Assembly (NCBI RefSeq): GCF_024178315.1
Contig: NZ_JAMZIK010000147.1
Location: forward strand, 1 to 52,431
Direction of reading: 5' to 3'
Origin: Siccirubricoccus soli
Lineage (GTDB): Bacteria; Pseudomonadota; Alphaproteobacteria; Acetobacterales; Acetobacteraceae
DNA: 52,431 nt
Shown: piece after piece, positions 7,235-15,546 of the stretch
Layout of the letters: every line of letters begins with the position of its first letter
Position numbering within the stretch: the first letter of the stretch is position 1
Program-made: the position numbers and the translations under genes
Notes under the pieces: model-generated
Seen by the model: the letters and a program-made list of their open reading frames with translations, nothing else
The model's database searches: none
Told to the model about the DNA's origin: nothing

Positions 7235-9485
7235 GACCGCAAGCGCCACCCATGTCCGGCACGGCTCCAGCATCGGCCAGCCGCTCACCCGCCGCGACGG
7301 CGTGCTGAAGGTGACGGGCCAGGCCCGCTACGCCGCGGACAACCACCCACCCGGGATGCTGCATGCGGCGCTCGCCGTGAGCAGCATCGCCCGCGGCCGC
7401 GTCACCGCGCTCGATATCGCCGCCGCCCGGGCGCATCCCGGCGTGGTGGAGGTGATGACCCCGGCGAACCGGCCGCCCCTGGCGCTGGACCCGGACGCCA
7501 AGACCGGCCCCTTCGTCTTCCGCATGGAGGTGCTGCAGGATGACCGCGTCCGCTATGCCGGGCAGCCGATCGCCGTGGTGATCGCCGAGACGCTGGAGGC
7601 CGCGACCGAAGGCGCCGCCCTGCTGGCGCCGCGCTACGCGGCCGAGCCGGTGGAGGCCGGGCTGGACGCGGCCGATGTCTTCGTCCCCGAGATGGTCGGT
7701 CCTGGCGCGCCGGCGAGGGAAGGGTATGGCGATGTGGAGGCTGGGCTCGCCGCGGCGGCGCGGCGGGTCGAGGCGGTCTATGAGACGCCGGCGCAGTACC
7801 ACAACGCCATGGAGCCGCATGCCGTCGTCGCCGCCTGGGAGGGCGACCGGCTCACCCTGGATACGCCGAGCCAGGGCCTGGCCTGGGCGCAGGACCGGAT
7901 TGCCGGCCTGTTCGGCCTCCCGCCGGAGAACATCCATATCCGCAGCCCCTTCCTCGGCGGCGGCTTCGGCTCCAAGGGCGTCATCTCGGGACCGCAGGTG
8001 CTCGGCATCCTTGCCGCGCGGCTGGTCGGGCGACCGGTGAAGCTGGTCCTGCGGCGGGAGCAGATGTACGGCCCGGTCGGCCATCGCGCGCCGACGCGGC
8101 AGCGCCTTCGCATCGGCGCCGGGGAGGATGGCGGGCTGACCGCCCTCGACCACCAGGTGCGCACCGCGACCAGCCGCTTCGACGATTTCATCGAGCCGGC
8201 GGGCAGCGTCTCCCACACCCTTTATGCCGCGCCGGCCATCGCCATCGGCTACGATGCGGTGCGGCTGGACACCGGCACGCCGCTCTTCATGCGGGCGCCG
8301 GGCGAGGCGAGCGGCAGCATCGCGCTGGAGAGCGCGATCGACGAGATGGCGCTGGCCTGCGGCATGGACCCGCTGGAATTCCGCCTGCGGAACTACGCGG
8401 AGGTCGAGCCGATCTCCGGCAAGCCCTTCTCCTCCAAGGCGCTGCGCGACTGCTATGCGCAGGGGGCGGCGCGCTTCGGCTGGGCGGGACGCCCGTTGCA
8501 GCCGCGGCAGATGCGGGACGAGAACGGGCTGCTGGTCGGCTGGGGCATGGGCACCGCGACCTTTCCGGCGCTCATGTTCCATGGCCAGGCCAGGGCGGTG
8601 CTGCGGCGCGACGGCACTGGCCTCGCCGAGCTCGGCGCGCAGGACATGGGCCAGGGCGCCTGGACGGCGCTTGCCCAGCTCGCCGCCGACAGCATGGGGC
8701 TGGAGCTGGACCAGCTCGAATTCCGCGCCGGCGATTCCCGCCTGCCGGATGCCGGCATCGCCGGCGGCTCCGCGCACACCGCGACGGCCGGCGCAGCGCT
8801 GCACAATGCCGGCGCGGAGGTGATCGCCAGGCTGGCGGAGCTGGCCATGGCGGATCGGCGCTCGCCCCTCTTCGGCGCCGGCAATGCCGGCGTGGTGGCG
8901 CGGGGCGGCAGCTTGCTGCGGCGTGACGACGAAAGCCGGGGCGAGAGCTATGGCGAGATCCTGGCGCGGGCCGGCCTTGAGGAGATCGAGGGGCGCGGCA
9001 GCGGCGCCATGGATCCGGCAGTGCAGGAGCATTACGCCACCCATGCGCATGGCGCGGTCTTCGCCGAGGTGAAGGTCGATCCCGAGCTTGGGCAGATCCG
9101 CGCGACGCGGCTGGTGGGTGCCTTCGCCGCCGGCCGCATCGTCAATCCGCGGCTGGTGCGGAGCCAGTATTATGGGGGGATGATCTGGGGCGTCTCCTTC
9201 GCCCTGCATGAGCAGGCGGTGATGGACAAGCGCACTGGCCGGGTGATGAACGCCAATCTCGGCGAGTACCACGTACCGGTGAATGCCGATGTGCCGTCGC
9301 TGGAGGCCATCCTGGTGGATGAGGTGGACCCGCATGTGAACCCGCTCGGCATCAAGGGGGTGGGCGAGATCGGCATCACCGGCACGGCAGGCGCGGTGGC
9401 CAATGCGGTGTGGCATGCGACCGGGGTGCGCGTGCGGCGCTTCCCGATCGCCCTGGAGGAGTTGGCGCTGGCCGGCGCGGAATGA
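7227..9485 (+). CDS. paoC: Aldehyde dehydrogenase molybdopterin-binding subunit (PaoC/YagR-like)
   Basis: 752 aa, the catalytic Mo-cofactor (probably MCD-type) subunit that oxidises aldehydes to acids. Seen directly: the N-terminal domain start (IGQPLTRRDGVLKVTGQARY), the glycine-rich cofactor loop FLGGGFGSKG, MRAPGEASGSIALESAIDE, and the C-terminal GVGEIGITGTAGA containing the active-site Glu. ATG 7227 lies inside the end of paoB. No PaoD/XdhC-like insertion chaperone follows; the next 0.5 kb holds no recognisable gene. The substrate cannot be told from sequence; aromatic aldehydes are typical for PaoABC. Confidence 0.95.
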   Translation: MAETASATHVRHGSSIGQPLTRRDGVLKVTGQARYAADNHPPGMLHAALAVSSIARGRVTALDIAAARAHPGVVEVMTPANRPPLALDPDAKTGPFVFRMEVLQDDRVRYAGQPIAVVIAETLEAATEGAALLAPRYAAEPVEAGLDAADVFVPEMVGPGAPAREGYGDVEAGLAAAARRVEAVYETPAQYHNAMEPHAVVAAWEGDRLTLDTPSQGLAWAQDRIAGLFGLPPENIHIRSPFLGGGFGSKGVISGPQVLGILAARLVGRPVKLVLRREQMYGPVGHRAPTRQRLRIGAGEDGGLTALDHQVRTATSRFDDFIEPAGSVSHTLYAAPAIAIGYDAVRLDTGTPLFMRAPGEASGSIALESAIDEMALACGMDPLEFRLRNYAEVEPISGKPFSSKALRDCYAQGAARFGWAGRPLQPRQMRDENGLLVGWGMGTATFPALMFHGQARAVLRRDGTGLAELGAQDMGQGAWTALAQLAADSMGLELDQLEFRAGDSRLPDAGIAGGSAHTATAGAALHNAGAEVIARLAELAMADRRSPLFGAGNAGVVARGGSLLRRDDESRGESYGEILARAGLEEIEGRGSGAMDPAVQEHYATHAHGAVFAEVKVDPELGQIRATRLVGAFAAGRIVNPRLVRSQYYGGMIWGVSFALHEQAVMDKRTGRVMNANLGEYHVPVNADVPSLEAILVDEVDPHVNPLGIKGVGEIGITGTAGAVANAVWHATGVRVRRFPIALEELALAGAE

Positions 9486-10013
9486 GCCGGGCGGGTATGG
9501 CGCGCGATGCAGGCCGATTGGAAGGCAATTTATGGTCGGCCGGCGCCCGGGGTGAGGGCCTGGGCGCCGGGCTGTTCGCGTCGCCGTCCCGGGGACGGCG
9601 GCTGGAATTGAGGTGGCCGGGAGCCGAGGAGGACCCGGCCAGCCCTCGGAGCTGCGCGCGGAGAGGCTGTGCGCGGCGCCACGCTTCGGGGCCTGTGCAG
9701 CACCGGGGCGATGCCGATCCGGCACCTACCGCCGTCGCGGCGCAGGTGGACGGCACCTGCTTCATCGCCCAGAGCCCAACAGCCCCGCGTGGCCATGGCC
9801 CGGTAGGAGGGTGGCCGCCTCATGCCGTGACGCACAACCAAGTCGTGGCAAACGGGCAGCGGGCGATCGCCGCGATCTATGTCGTACCGGCAGTGACCGG
9901 CACGACTCCCTCCCGCAGCGGGCGGCGTTCCGGCTTGCGGCTCGCAGCGCGCTTGAAGTGGCACCCTGCACGTCTGCCGCTGGGCGCGCCCTGCGCCGCG
10001 CCGGCAGCGCCCC
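9486..10013. other. Gene-free interval
   Basis: About 530 nt between convergent paoC and the Bug-receptor gene. All six frames contain open stretches, as expected at this G+C, but none has recognisable motifs, a good ribosome-binding site or typical codon pattern. No transposase remnant or strong terminator hairpin was identified. Confidence 0.5.
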
Positions 10014-10996
10014 TTATTCCGGCGTGATGCCGGTGCGCTGCAGCACCGGCTCCCACCGCCGCCGGTCCGCCTCCAGCGCGGCGCTCAGCTCGGCGCGGCC
10101 GAGATAGGCCGGGTCGAAGCCGCGCTCATCAGCAGGTTCCGGAAGGCGGCATTCGCCATGACCTCGCGCGCCGCCTTCTCCAGCGTCGTGACGATTGGCG
10201 CCGGCGTCTGCGCCGGCGCGGCGAAGGTGTACCAGAGCTCCGCCGCATAGCCCGGCAGCGCCTCGCCGATCGCCGGCAGCTCCGGCCAGGCACGCGCCCG
10301 GGTCGCGGCGGTATTGGCCAGGGCGCGCACCTTGCCCTCGCGGATCAGCGTCTCCACCGCACTGGCCGAGGCGAACATCACTTCCACCTCGCCGGTCAGC
10401 AGTCCGGTGACGGAGGGGCCGGTGCCGCGATAGGGGACATGGATGATCTGCGTGCCCGCCAGATCGTCGAATAGCGCCGCCGCCAGGTGCTGGGCGGTGC
10501 CGGCGCCCGGCGTGCCGTGGTTCAGCTTGCCCTTGTTGGCCCGGGCGTAGGCGATGAACTGCGCCAGGTTGCGCGCCGGCACTTCGTTGTTGACCACCAG
10601 CAGCATCGGCGTGCTGGCGAAGCGCGCGATGTGCACGAAGTCCATCTTCCAGTCGAAGCCGGGGTTGCGGAACAGCAGGTCGCTGATGGCGATGCCATTG
10701 CCGGTGAACAGCGTGGTGTAGCCATCCGCCGGCGCTTGCGCGGCCATGGCCTGGCCGATATTCCCGCCGGCGCCGCCGCGGTTCTCGATCACCACGGGCT
10801 GGCCCAGCCGGTCCGTCATGGCGCGGGCGACGAGGCGGCCGAGATTGTCGGTGCCGCCGCCCGGGGTGAAGGGCACGATGAGGCGGATCGGCCGCGAGGG
10901 GTAGCTCTCGGCATGGGCGGGCGCGGCGAGGCCCAGCCCGGCGGCCAGGGTCAGCAGCCCCCGGCGAGGCAGCTTGAGGTCGGTCACGGGTGGCAA
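10014..10996 (-). pseudogene. Tripartite tricarboxylate receptor (Bug/TctC), frameshifted near the C-terminus
   Basis: Periplasmic solute-binding protein of the Bug family. There is a twin-arginine-like signal (LPRRGLLTLAAGLGLAAPAHA), then the hallmarks IRLIVPFTPGGGTDNLGR, QPVVIENRGGAGGNI and HVPYRGTGPS. The main frame reads into AFRNLLMSAASTRPI and stops at 10085. The expected ending GFDPAYLGRAELSAALEADR, up to the TAA at 10014, continues in another frame. One missing G in the GCGGC at about 10118-10124 accounts for this (GCGGGC would read S-A-G-F). It is a true frameshift or a base-calling error. The start is TTG 10996, 8 nt after GGAGG. It is the last gene of the CoA-ester operon and could bind the acid substrate of that pathway (inference). 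Confidence 0.85.
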
Positions 10997-11041
10997 GGTC
11001 GGTTCCTCCAAGGGCCCTGGCCGGTGCCAGGTTGGTCTGGT

Positions 11042-12094
11042 TCAGCCGCGTTTCGCGGTGCGCGGGGCGGTGGCGAGGAGGCCGGCCGCTTCCAGCCGGT
11101 CGATTTCCTCCGCCGCGAAGCCGGCGGCCTGCAGCACCGTGCGGTTGTCCGCGCCGAGGTCGTGGCAGGAGTCCTTCACCGCGAGCGGCCGCCGCGCGAA
11201 GCGGAAGGGGATGCCCTTGGCCGGGCTGCCATCCGGGCTGCGCAGCACGGCGGTGCCGCGGACGAACTCCTCGGCCGCGGCGAGCGCCACGCCATCCCGC
11301 ACCGGCGCGCTGCCGCCTGGCCATTCGACGCGCCAGCCGCCTTCGCCATCGGCCACCAGCCGCTCCCCGGGTTCGGCGGGGTCGAGATTGCCGCGGCGCG
11401 GCGAGGGCGCACCCGCGGCGGCGGCGATCAGCTCCTCGCCCAGCAGGAAGCTGGTCAGCTCGCGCTGGGAAAGGTCGAGGTGCGCGCCCTGCCCGGTGCG
11501 GTCGCGCTCCAGCAGTGCGGCGACGATGGCGCCGGCGGCGAAGAGGCAGACCACCTGGTCCGGGTAGTTCACGTCGCGCCCGGTGATCACCGGCGCCTCG
11601 CCGGCGCCGGTCAGCGCCGCCAGCCCGGCGGTCGCCTCGAGCGTCGAGCCGAAGGAGACCATGTCGCGGTCCGGCCCGGTCTCGCCCTGGCTGGAGATGC
11701 TGGCGATGACCAGGCGCGGGAAGCGCTGGCGCAGCATGGCCGGATCGAGGCCGAAGGAGGCCATGACGCCGCGGCGGAAATTCTCCACCAGCACGTCCGC
11801 CTCTTCCAGCAGGCGCAACAGCACCTCCCGCCCGCGCGGGTCCTTCAGGTCGAGGCAGAGCGACTGCTTGCCCCGATTGGTGAAGGCGAAGAAGGGGGAG
11901 CGGTTCCACCAATCGGTGCCGAGGTCGGCGCCCTCCCACTGGCGAAAGGGGTCCGGCGCGCCCGGCCCCTCGACCTTCACCACATCGGCGCCGAGGTCGA
12001 GCAGCAGGGTGGAGGAGGCAGCGCCGGCGGTGATCCAGCCGAGATCCACCACGCGGATGCCGGCGAGCGGCAAGGCGGGATCAGACTGCGGCAT
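11042..12094 (-). CDS. CaiB/BaiF (class III) CoA-transferase, catalytic-type subunit
   Basis: 350 aa. Class III CoA-transferases move CoA between acids through aspartyl-CoA intermediates. Typical motifs are seen: GIRVVDLGWITAGA near the N-terminus, GADVVKVEGPGAPDPFR, NRGKQSLCLDLKDP and VLVENFRRGVM. The catalytic Asp appears to be D179 in NYPDQVVCLFAAGA. It starts inside the end of a second CaiB-family gene (14-nt overlap), which suggests a heteromeric enzyme such as the benzylsuccinate CoA-transferase BbsEF. The ATG at 12094 is preferred to the arginine-rich upstream extension. The substrate is unknown. Confidence 0.9.
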   Translation of the reverse strand: MPQSDPALPLAGIRVVDLGWITAGAASSTLLLDLGADVVKVEGPGAPDPFRQWEGADLGTDWWNRSPFFAFTNRGKQSLCLDLKDPRGREVLLRLLEEADVLVENFRRGVMASFGLDPAMLRQRFPRLVIASISSQGETGPDRDMVSFGSTLEATAGLAALTGAGEAPVITGRDVNYPDQVVCLFAAGAIVAALLERDRTGQGAHLDLSQRELTSFLLGEELIAAAAGAPSPRRGNLDPAEPGERLVADGEGGWRVEWPGGSAPVRDGVALAAAEEFVRGTAVLRSPDGSPAKGIPFRFARRPLAVKDSCHDLGADNRTVLQAAGFAAEEIDRLEAAGLLATAPRTAKRG

Positions 12095-13085
12095 CTGCCA
12101 CCTCCCGGACCAGGCGCTGGCCGTCCCAGCCGACCGGCAGTGACGGCGTGCCGTCCGGCGCCAGGAAGCCACGGGCGCGGTACTGCGCGTCCTCCAGCAA
12201 TTCGACAGGATACTTGACCGGCCCGATCGGCACCCGCCGCGCCTGCGCCGCCGCGGTGATCTCGGCGCGGGTGCGGGCCGCGAACCAGGGCCCGATGATC
12301 TCCAGCAGCGCCGCGCGGTTGGCGCCGCGTCCCGGCCCGGTGATGAAGGGCTCCTCCAGCAAGCGCGGATCGCCGATCAGGTCGCGCAGCGGCGGCCAGT
12401 CCTTGTCCTGATAGACCAGGGCGACATAGCCGTCCCGCGCCTTCACGGTGAACCAGGTGGCCTTGGCGTTGCCGCGCACCGGCGCGCTGCCGATCACCAT
12501 CACGCCCGCCGCCACCTTCCAGTTCAGCCAGGCGGTGACGTCGAGCAGCGAGACGTCCACCACCTCCTCCCCGCCCGCCCGCAGCGCGGCGAGCAGGGCG
12601 GTGCAGGTGGCAAGCCCGGCGGAATAGGCGACCTGGTGCCCGGCCAGCCGGGAGGGCGGCGCCGGTGGCGCCTCGCCGACGATGCCGAGCAGGCCGGAGA
12701 GGGCGGCGAGGCCGAGCTCGCTCATCGGCGGGTCCGGCTCGTCCGGGCCGAAGACCGAGAGGCGGGCCTTCACCGGCACCTCGGCGGCATGCGCCGCCAG
12801 CGCCGCGCCATCGCCGATGGCGGCATCGAACCAGCCCGTCGCCGGGCCTGGGCGCTTGCCGGCGTTCAGGAAGCGATGCAGCGCCGAGGCGCCATCCGGC
12901 AGCAGCGGCGGCAGGGACGCGAAGGGCTCGCCATCGGCCGGCAGCGGCCTCACCACCTCCGCCCCATAAGCCGCGCAGAGCTTGGCGGCCATGGAGGCGG
13001 CCAGGGCATGCGGCCGCTGCGCGCAGAGCGCGCCGAGGTCGAGCACCCGCCGCCCCGCGAGCGGCGCCGGCATGGCCAACCCCAT
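12081..13085 (-). CDS. CaiB/BaiF-family CoA-transferase subunit lacking the catalytic Asp
   Basis: 334 aa, shorter and more divergent than its neighbour. The N-terminal LAGRRVLDLGALCAQRP and the region AAYGAEVVRPL fit the CaiB fold. Where the catalytic Asp is expected the sequence reads GHQVAYSAGLATCTALLAAL (residues 149-168), without an Asp, so this chain is probably non-catalytic. The ATG at 13085 has AAGGGG 7 nt upstream. It begins 2 nt after the crotonase-family gene and overlaps the catalytic-type CoA-transferase by 14 nt. Inference: it forms the structural half of a heterodimer. Confidence 0.85.
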   Translation of the reverse strand: MGLAMPAPLAGRRVLDLGALCAQRPHALAASMAAKLCAAYGAEVVRPLPADGEPFASLPPLLPDGASALHRFLNAGKRPGPATGWFDAAIGDGAALAAHAAEVPVKARLSVFGPDEPDPPMSELGLAALSGLLGIVGEAPPAPPSRLAGHQVAYSAGLATCTALLAALRAGGEEVVDVSLLDVTAWLNWKVAAGVMVIGSAPVRGNAKATWFTVKARDGYVALVYQDKDWPPLRDLIGDPRLLEEPFITGPGRGANRAALLEIIGPWFAARTRAEITAAAQARRVPIGPVKYPVELLEDAQYRARGFLAPDGTPSLPVGWDGQRLVREVADAAV

Positions 13086-13087
13086 GG

Positions 13088-13867
13088 TCAGACCCCTTGG
13101 CCCGGATTCTTGATGCCGGCGGCGAAGCGGGCGCTGCCCTCCGCCTGGGCGGTGGTCTTCGAGCGGATGGTGAGGTTCACCATCTGGCCGTGGTCCATCG
13201 CCTCCTGCCAGTCGGTGATGAAGCCGGGGATGCGGTCCAGCGCCTTCTTGCTCTCGCTCAGCGCCACGGCGTCGAACTTCGAGACCTTCTCGGCCAGCGC
13301 CCGCGCCGTCGGCAGCAGCGCCTCCGGCTCGACGCACTGGTTCACCATGCCCCAGCGCTCGGCGGTGGTGCCATCGATGCGGTTGGTGGTCAGCACCAGC
13401 CAGGCGGCCTGCTTGCGCGTGATGCCCGAGAGCTGGATCGCCGGTCCCGCCATGCCGGGATAGGTCGAAAAACCCATCTCCGGGCAGCCGATGCTGGCCT
13501 TGGTGCTGGCGATCGCCAGGTCGCAGACATTGATCAGCGTCGCCCCGCCGCCCAGCGCCAGGCCATTGACCGCGGCGATGAAGATCGACGGATGCGCCTT
13601 GATCGCCATGTTCACGGCGATCCATTCGTCGCCCGCGCCCTCGATGCCCGCCTGGCGGTCGGCCTCGCGCTCCTTCAAATCCATGCCGGCGCAGAAGGCG
13701 ACGCCGGTGCCGGTGAGGACGATCGCCTTGGCCTTGCCCTTCAGCGCCTCGAAGGCGCGCAGCAGGCCCTGGCGCGTGGCGCGGTTCATCGCGTTGCGCT
13801 GCGCCTCGCGGTTGACCTGGATCTCCGCCCAGCCCTCGGCTTCGGTGATGATCAGCTCATCGGACAT
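13088..13867 (-). CDS. Enoyl-CoA hydratase/isomerase (crotonase) family protein
   Basis: 259 aa with the crotonase fold. The oxyanion-hole segments AFCAGMDLKE (near 57-66) and NGLALGGGATL (101-111) are clear. Of the two catalytic glutamates of classical hydratases, the one in PEMGF (E130) is present, but the position normally Glu in GGGCEL is Thr110 (GGGATL). Simple water addition may therefore not be the reaction; isomerase, hydrolase or C-C lyase activity is equally possible in this superfamily. It sits 4 nt after the DUF35 gene in a compact operon with a thiolase-like protein and CoA-transferase subunits, so it should act on the same CoA thioester. Confidence 0.9.
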   Translation of the reverse strand: MSDELIITEAEGWAEIQVNREAQRNAMNRATRQGLLRAFEALKGKAKAIVLTGTGVAFCAGMDLKEREADRQAGIEGAGDEWIAVNMAIKAHPSIFIAAVNGLALGGGATLINVCDLAIASTKASIGCPEMGFSTYPGMAGPAIQLSGITRKQAAWLVLTTNRIDGTTAERWGMVNQCVEPEALLPTARALAEKVSKFDAVALSESKKALDRIPGFITDWQEAMDHGQMVNLTIRSKTTAQAEGSARFAAGIKNPGQGV

Positions 13868-13871
13868 GGGA

Positions 13872-14282
13872 TCAGGCCTCCGGGCCGAATTGCGGCAGGA
13901 CGAAGCCTTCCGGCCCGCCGGGGAAGCGGACGGACATCCGCATGCCGATCTTGAGGTCCTCGGGCTCCATGCCCTCGACGTTGGTGAGCAGGTAGGGGCC
14001 TTCCTCCAGCTTCACCATCACCACCGGATAGGGCAGCTCATCGCGCATGCCGGGGAAGTAGCTCTGGTGGAAGATCACGAAGGACCACAGCGTGCCGCGG
14101 CCCGAGGCAGTGATCCATTCCCAGTCCGGCTTCCCGGTGAAGGGCGAGACCGGGGCGGGCGGGAAGAAGCACTTCCCCGTCGCCTTGCAGCGCTGCAGGA
14201 CCAGCTTGCCCTCGGCGCAGGCAGCCCAGAAGGGCTTGTTCCAATTGTCGACGAGCGGCTTCGGCCGGGTGGAGAGAGTCAT
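13872..14282 (-). CDS. DUF35 OB-fold protein, partner of the thiolase-like protein
   Basis: 136 aa. It matches the DUF35 architecture: an N-terminal helix (NWNKPFWAACAEGKL), a rubredoxin-like ribbon segment, then an OB-fold. The ribbon is degenerate: against the usual CxxCG...CPxCG pattern only Cys32 is in place (RCKATGK), the second Cys is Thr35, and the last pair is replaced by SPFTG, so zinc binding is doubtful. Such proteins bind CoA and complex with thiolase-superfamily enzymes (BbsA with BbsB; ChsH2 DUF35 with Ltp2). ATG 14282 overlaps the stop of the thiolase-like gene (ATGA), supporting complex formation. Confidence 0.87.
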   Translation of the reverse strand: MTLSTRPKPLVDNWNKPFWAACAEGKLVLQRCKATGKCFFPPAPVSPFTGKPDWEWITASGRGTLWSFVIFHQSYFPGMRDELPYPVVMVKLEEGPYLLTNVEGMEPEDLKIGMRMSVRFPGGPEGFVLPQFGPEA

Positions 14283-15439
14283 GCGTCGGCCCTCCGCAGG
14301 ATCAGGCTTTGCGCGATATGGGTGGCGCAGATGTATTGCATGGCGCGGGCATCCGGGATCTGCCGCTCGCCGCAATCGCCGCGCAGCTGGCGGACGCATT
14401 CGGCGATGATGCCCCAGCCCTGCATGTAGCTGTCCGAGAGATGCCCGCCGGAGGTGTTGGTGGGCCAGCGCCCGGCGCCGAGCCGGAGCGTGCCACCCTT
14501 CACGAAGTCGCCGCTCTCGCCCTGCTTGCAGAAGCCGAGGCCTTCCAGGCTGAACATCACCGTCGGGGTGAAATTGTCGTAGATGCCGAGGCCCTGGATG
14601 TCGTCGCGGCCGATGCCGGCGCGGTCATAGACGCTGCGGCAGGCCGAGAGCGTCGGGTACCAGTAATCGTCGGCCGGAGCGCTGCCATAGGCGAAGCAAT
14701 CCTGCCTGGCATAGCCTGAGAGCAGCACCGGGGGACGCTTCAGATCCTTCGCGCGCTCGGCGCTGGTCATGATCCAGGCAACGGCGCCGTCATTGATGAG
14801 GCAGTAGTCCAACAGCTTCAGCGGCTCGCAGATCGGCCGCGCCGTGGCATGGTCCTCAAGCGTGATCGGCTTGCCATGCATCACCGCCACGGGGTTGAGC
14901 GTGGCGTGATGACGGAAGGCGACGGAGACCTCGCCGAGATCGCCATGCTTCGTGCCGAAATCATGCATGTGGCGCTGCCACATCATGGCGTGGATGGCGC
15001 CCGGGCTGGTCATGCCCCAGGGGCTCCACTGGCTGTCGCCGCCGCCATAGAGCATCCGCACGCTGCGGCCATTGTTGCCGTAGACCAGGGCGATGGTCTT
15101 CGCCGCGCCGGTGGCGATGGCCTGCGCCGCCAGCGCCAGGGAGACGCCGGAGAAGCGGCCGGGCGCCTCGGTGAGCAGGCAGTATTGCGGATTGATGCCC
15201 ATCATCTCCGCGAAGCGCTCATAGCTCGGGATGCGGTTGACGATGAGCCCGTCGATCTCGGCGGGCGTCAGGCCGGCATCGTCCAGGGCCGCGTTCAGTG
15301 CCTCGCAGCCCAGGCCGTAGCTGTCGGTCTCCGGGAAATTGCCGTAGCGCGTGGTGCCGATGCCGACGAAGGCGACCTTGTCGCGCAGCGGCCAGGGCAG
15401 ATGGATCGCAGGGGATTGGGGATGGGTGTCGGGTGGCAT
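14279..15439 (-). CDS. Thiolase-superfamily protein (SCP-x/Ltp-like), lipid-transfer type
   Basis: 386 aa, thiolase fold. DKVAFVGIGTTRYGNFPE begins the core. The nucleophilic Cys motif of true thiolases is replaced (TEAPGRFSG at 90-98), and the C-terminal GGHLSDSYMQG lacks the usual GHPxGATG Cys motif. Tyr287 (GIYDNFTP) and Tyr338 (DSYMQGWG) are spaced about as the two tyrosines reported for Ltp2-type steroid side-chain aldolases, so retro-aldol cleavage of a beta-hydroxyacyl-CoA is a candidate reaction. It is the first gene of the operon, divergent from a LysR regulator 107 nt away, and overlaps the DUF35 partner by 4 nt. Confidence 0.87.
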   Translation of the reverse strand: MPPDTHPQSPAIHLPWPLRDKVAFVGIGTTRYGNFPETDSYGLGCEALNAALDDAGLTPAEIDGLIVNRIPSYERFAEMMGINPQYCLLTEAPGRFSGVSLALAAQAIATGAAKTIALVYGNNGRSVRMLYGGGDSQWSPWGMTSPGAIHAMMWQRHMHDFGTKHGDLGEVSVAFRHHATLNPVAVMHGKPITLEDHATARPICEPLKLLDYCLINDGAVAWIMTSAERAKDLKRPPVLLSGYARQDCFAYGSAPADDYWYPTLSACRSVYDRAGIGRDDIQGLGIYDNFTPTVMFSLEGLGFCKQGESGDFVKGGTLRLGAGRWPTNTSGGHLSDSYMQGWGIIAECVRQLRGDCGERQIPDARAMQYICATHIAQSLILRRADA

Positions 15440-15519
15440 GACCTACCGGCTTCCAGGCGTTTCTCCGAAGCCGAGGCTGCACCCGGGGCGGGCCGGGCGC
15501 CAGGGAGGAATTGGCGGGG

Positions 15520-15540
15520 TAGGCCAACCTCAGGTTAGGC
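15520..15540. promoter_or_regulatory. Candidate LysR operator in the divergent intergenic region
   Basis: The 107-nt gap between the acyl-CoA operon and lysR contains AACCT-C-AGGTT (15526-15536), a perfect 5-bp-arm palindrome flanked by direct repeats TAGGC (15520-15524 and 15536-15540). It lies just before the LysR start at 15547, as expected for an autoregulatory site controlling both directions. This rests on symmetry and position only. Confidence 0.45.
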
Positions 15541-15546
15541 TGGGCC

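Noticed and set aside
7104..9725. Long antisense frame opposite paoC
   Set aside because: Same artefact; paoC motifs are clear on the other strand.
9410..10107. Overlapping open frames in the gap after paoC
   Set aside because: No conserved motif, no good ribosome-binding site and frames open on both strands, as expected by chance at this G+C.
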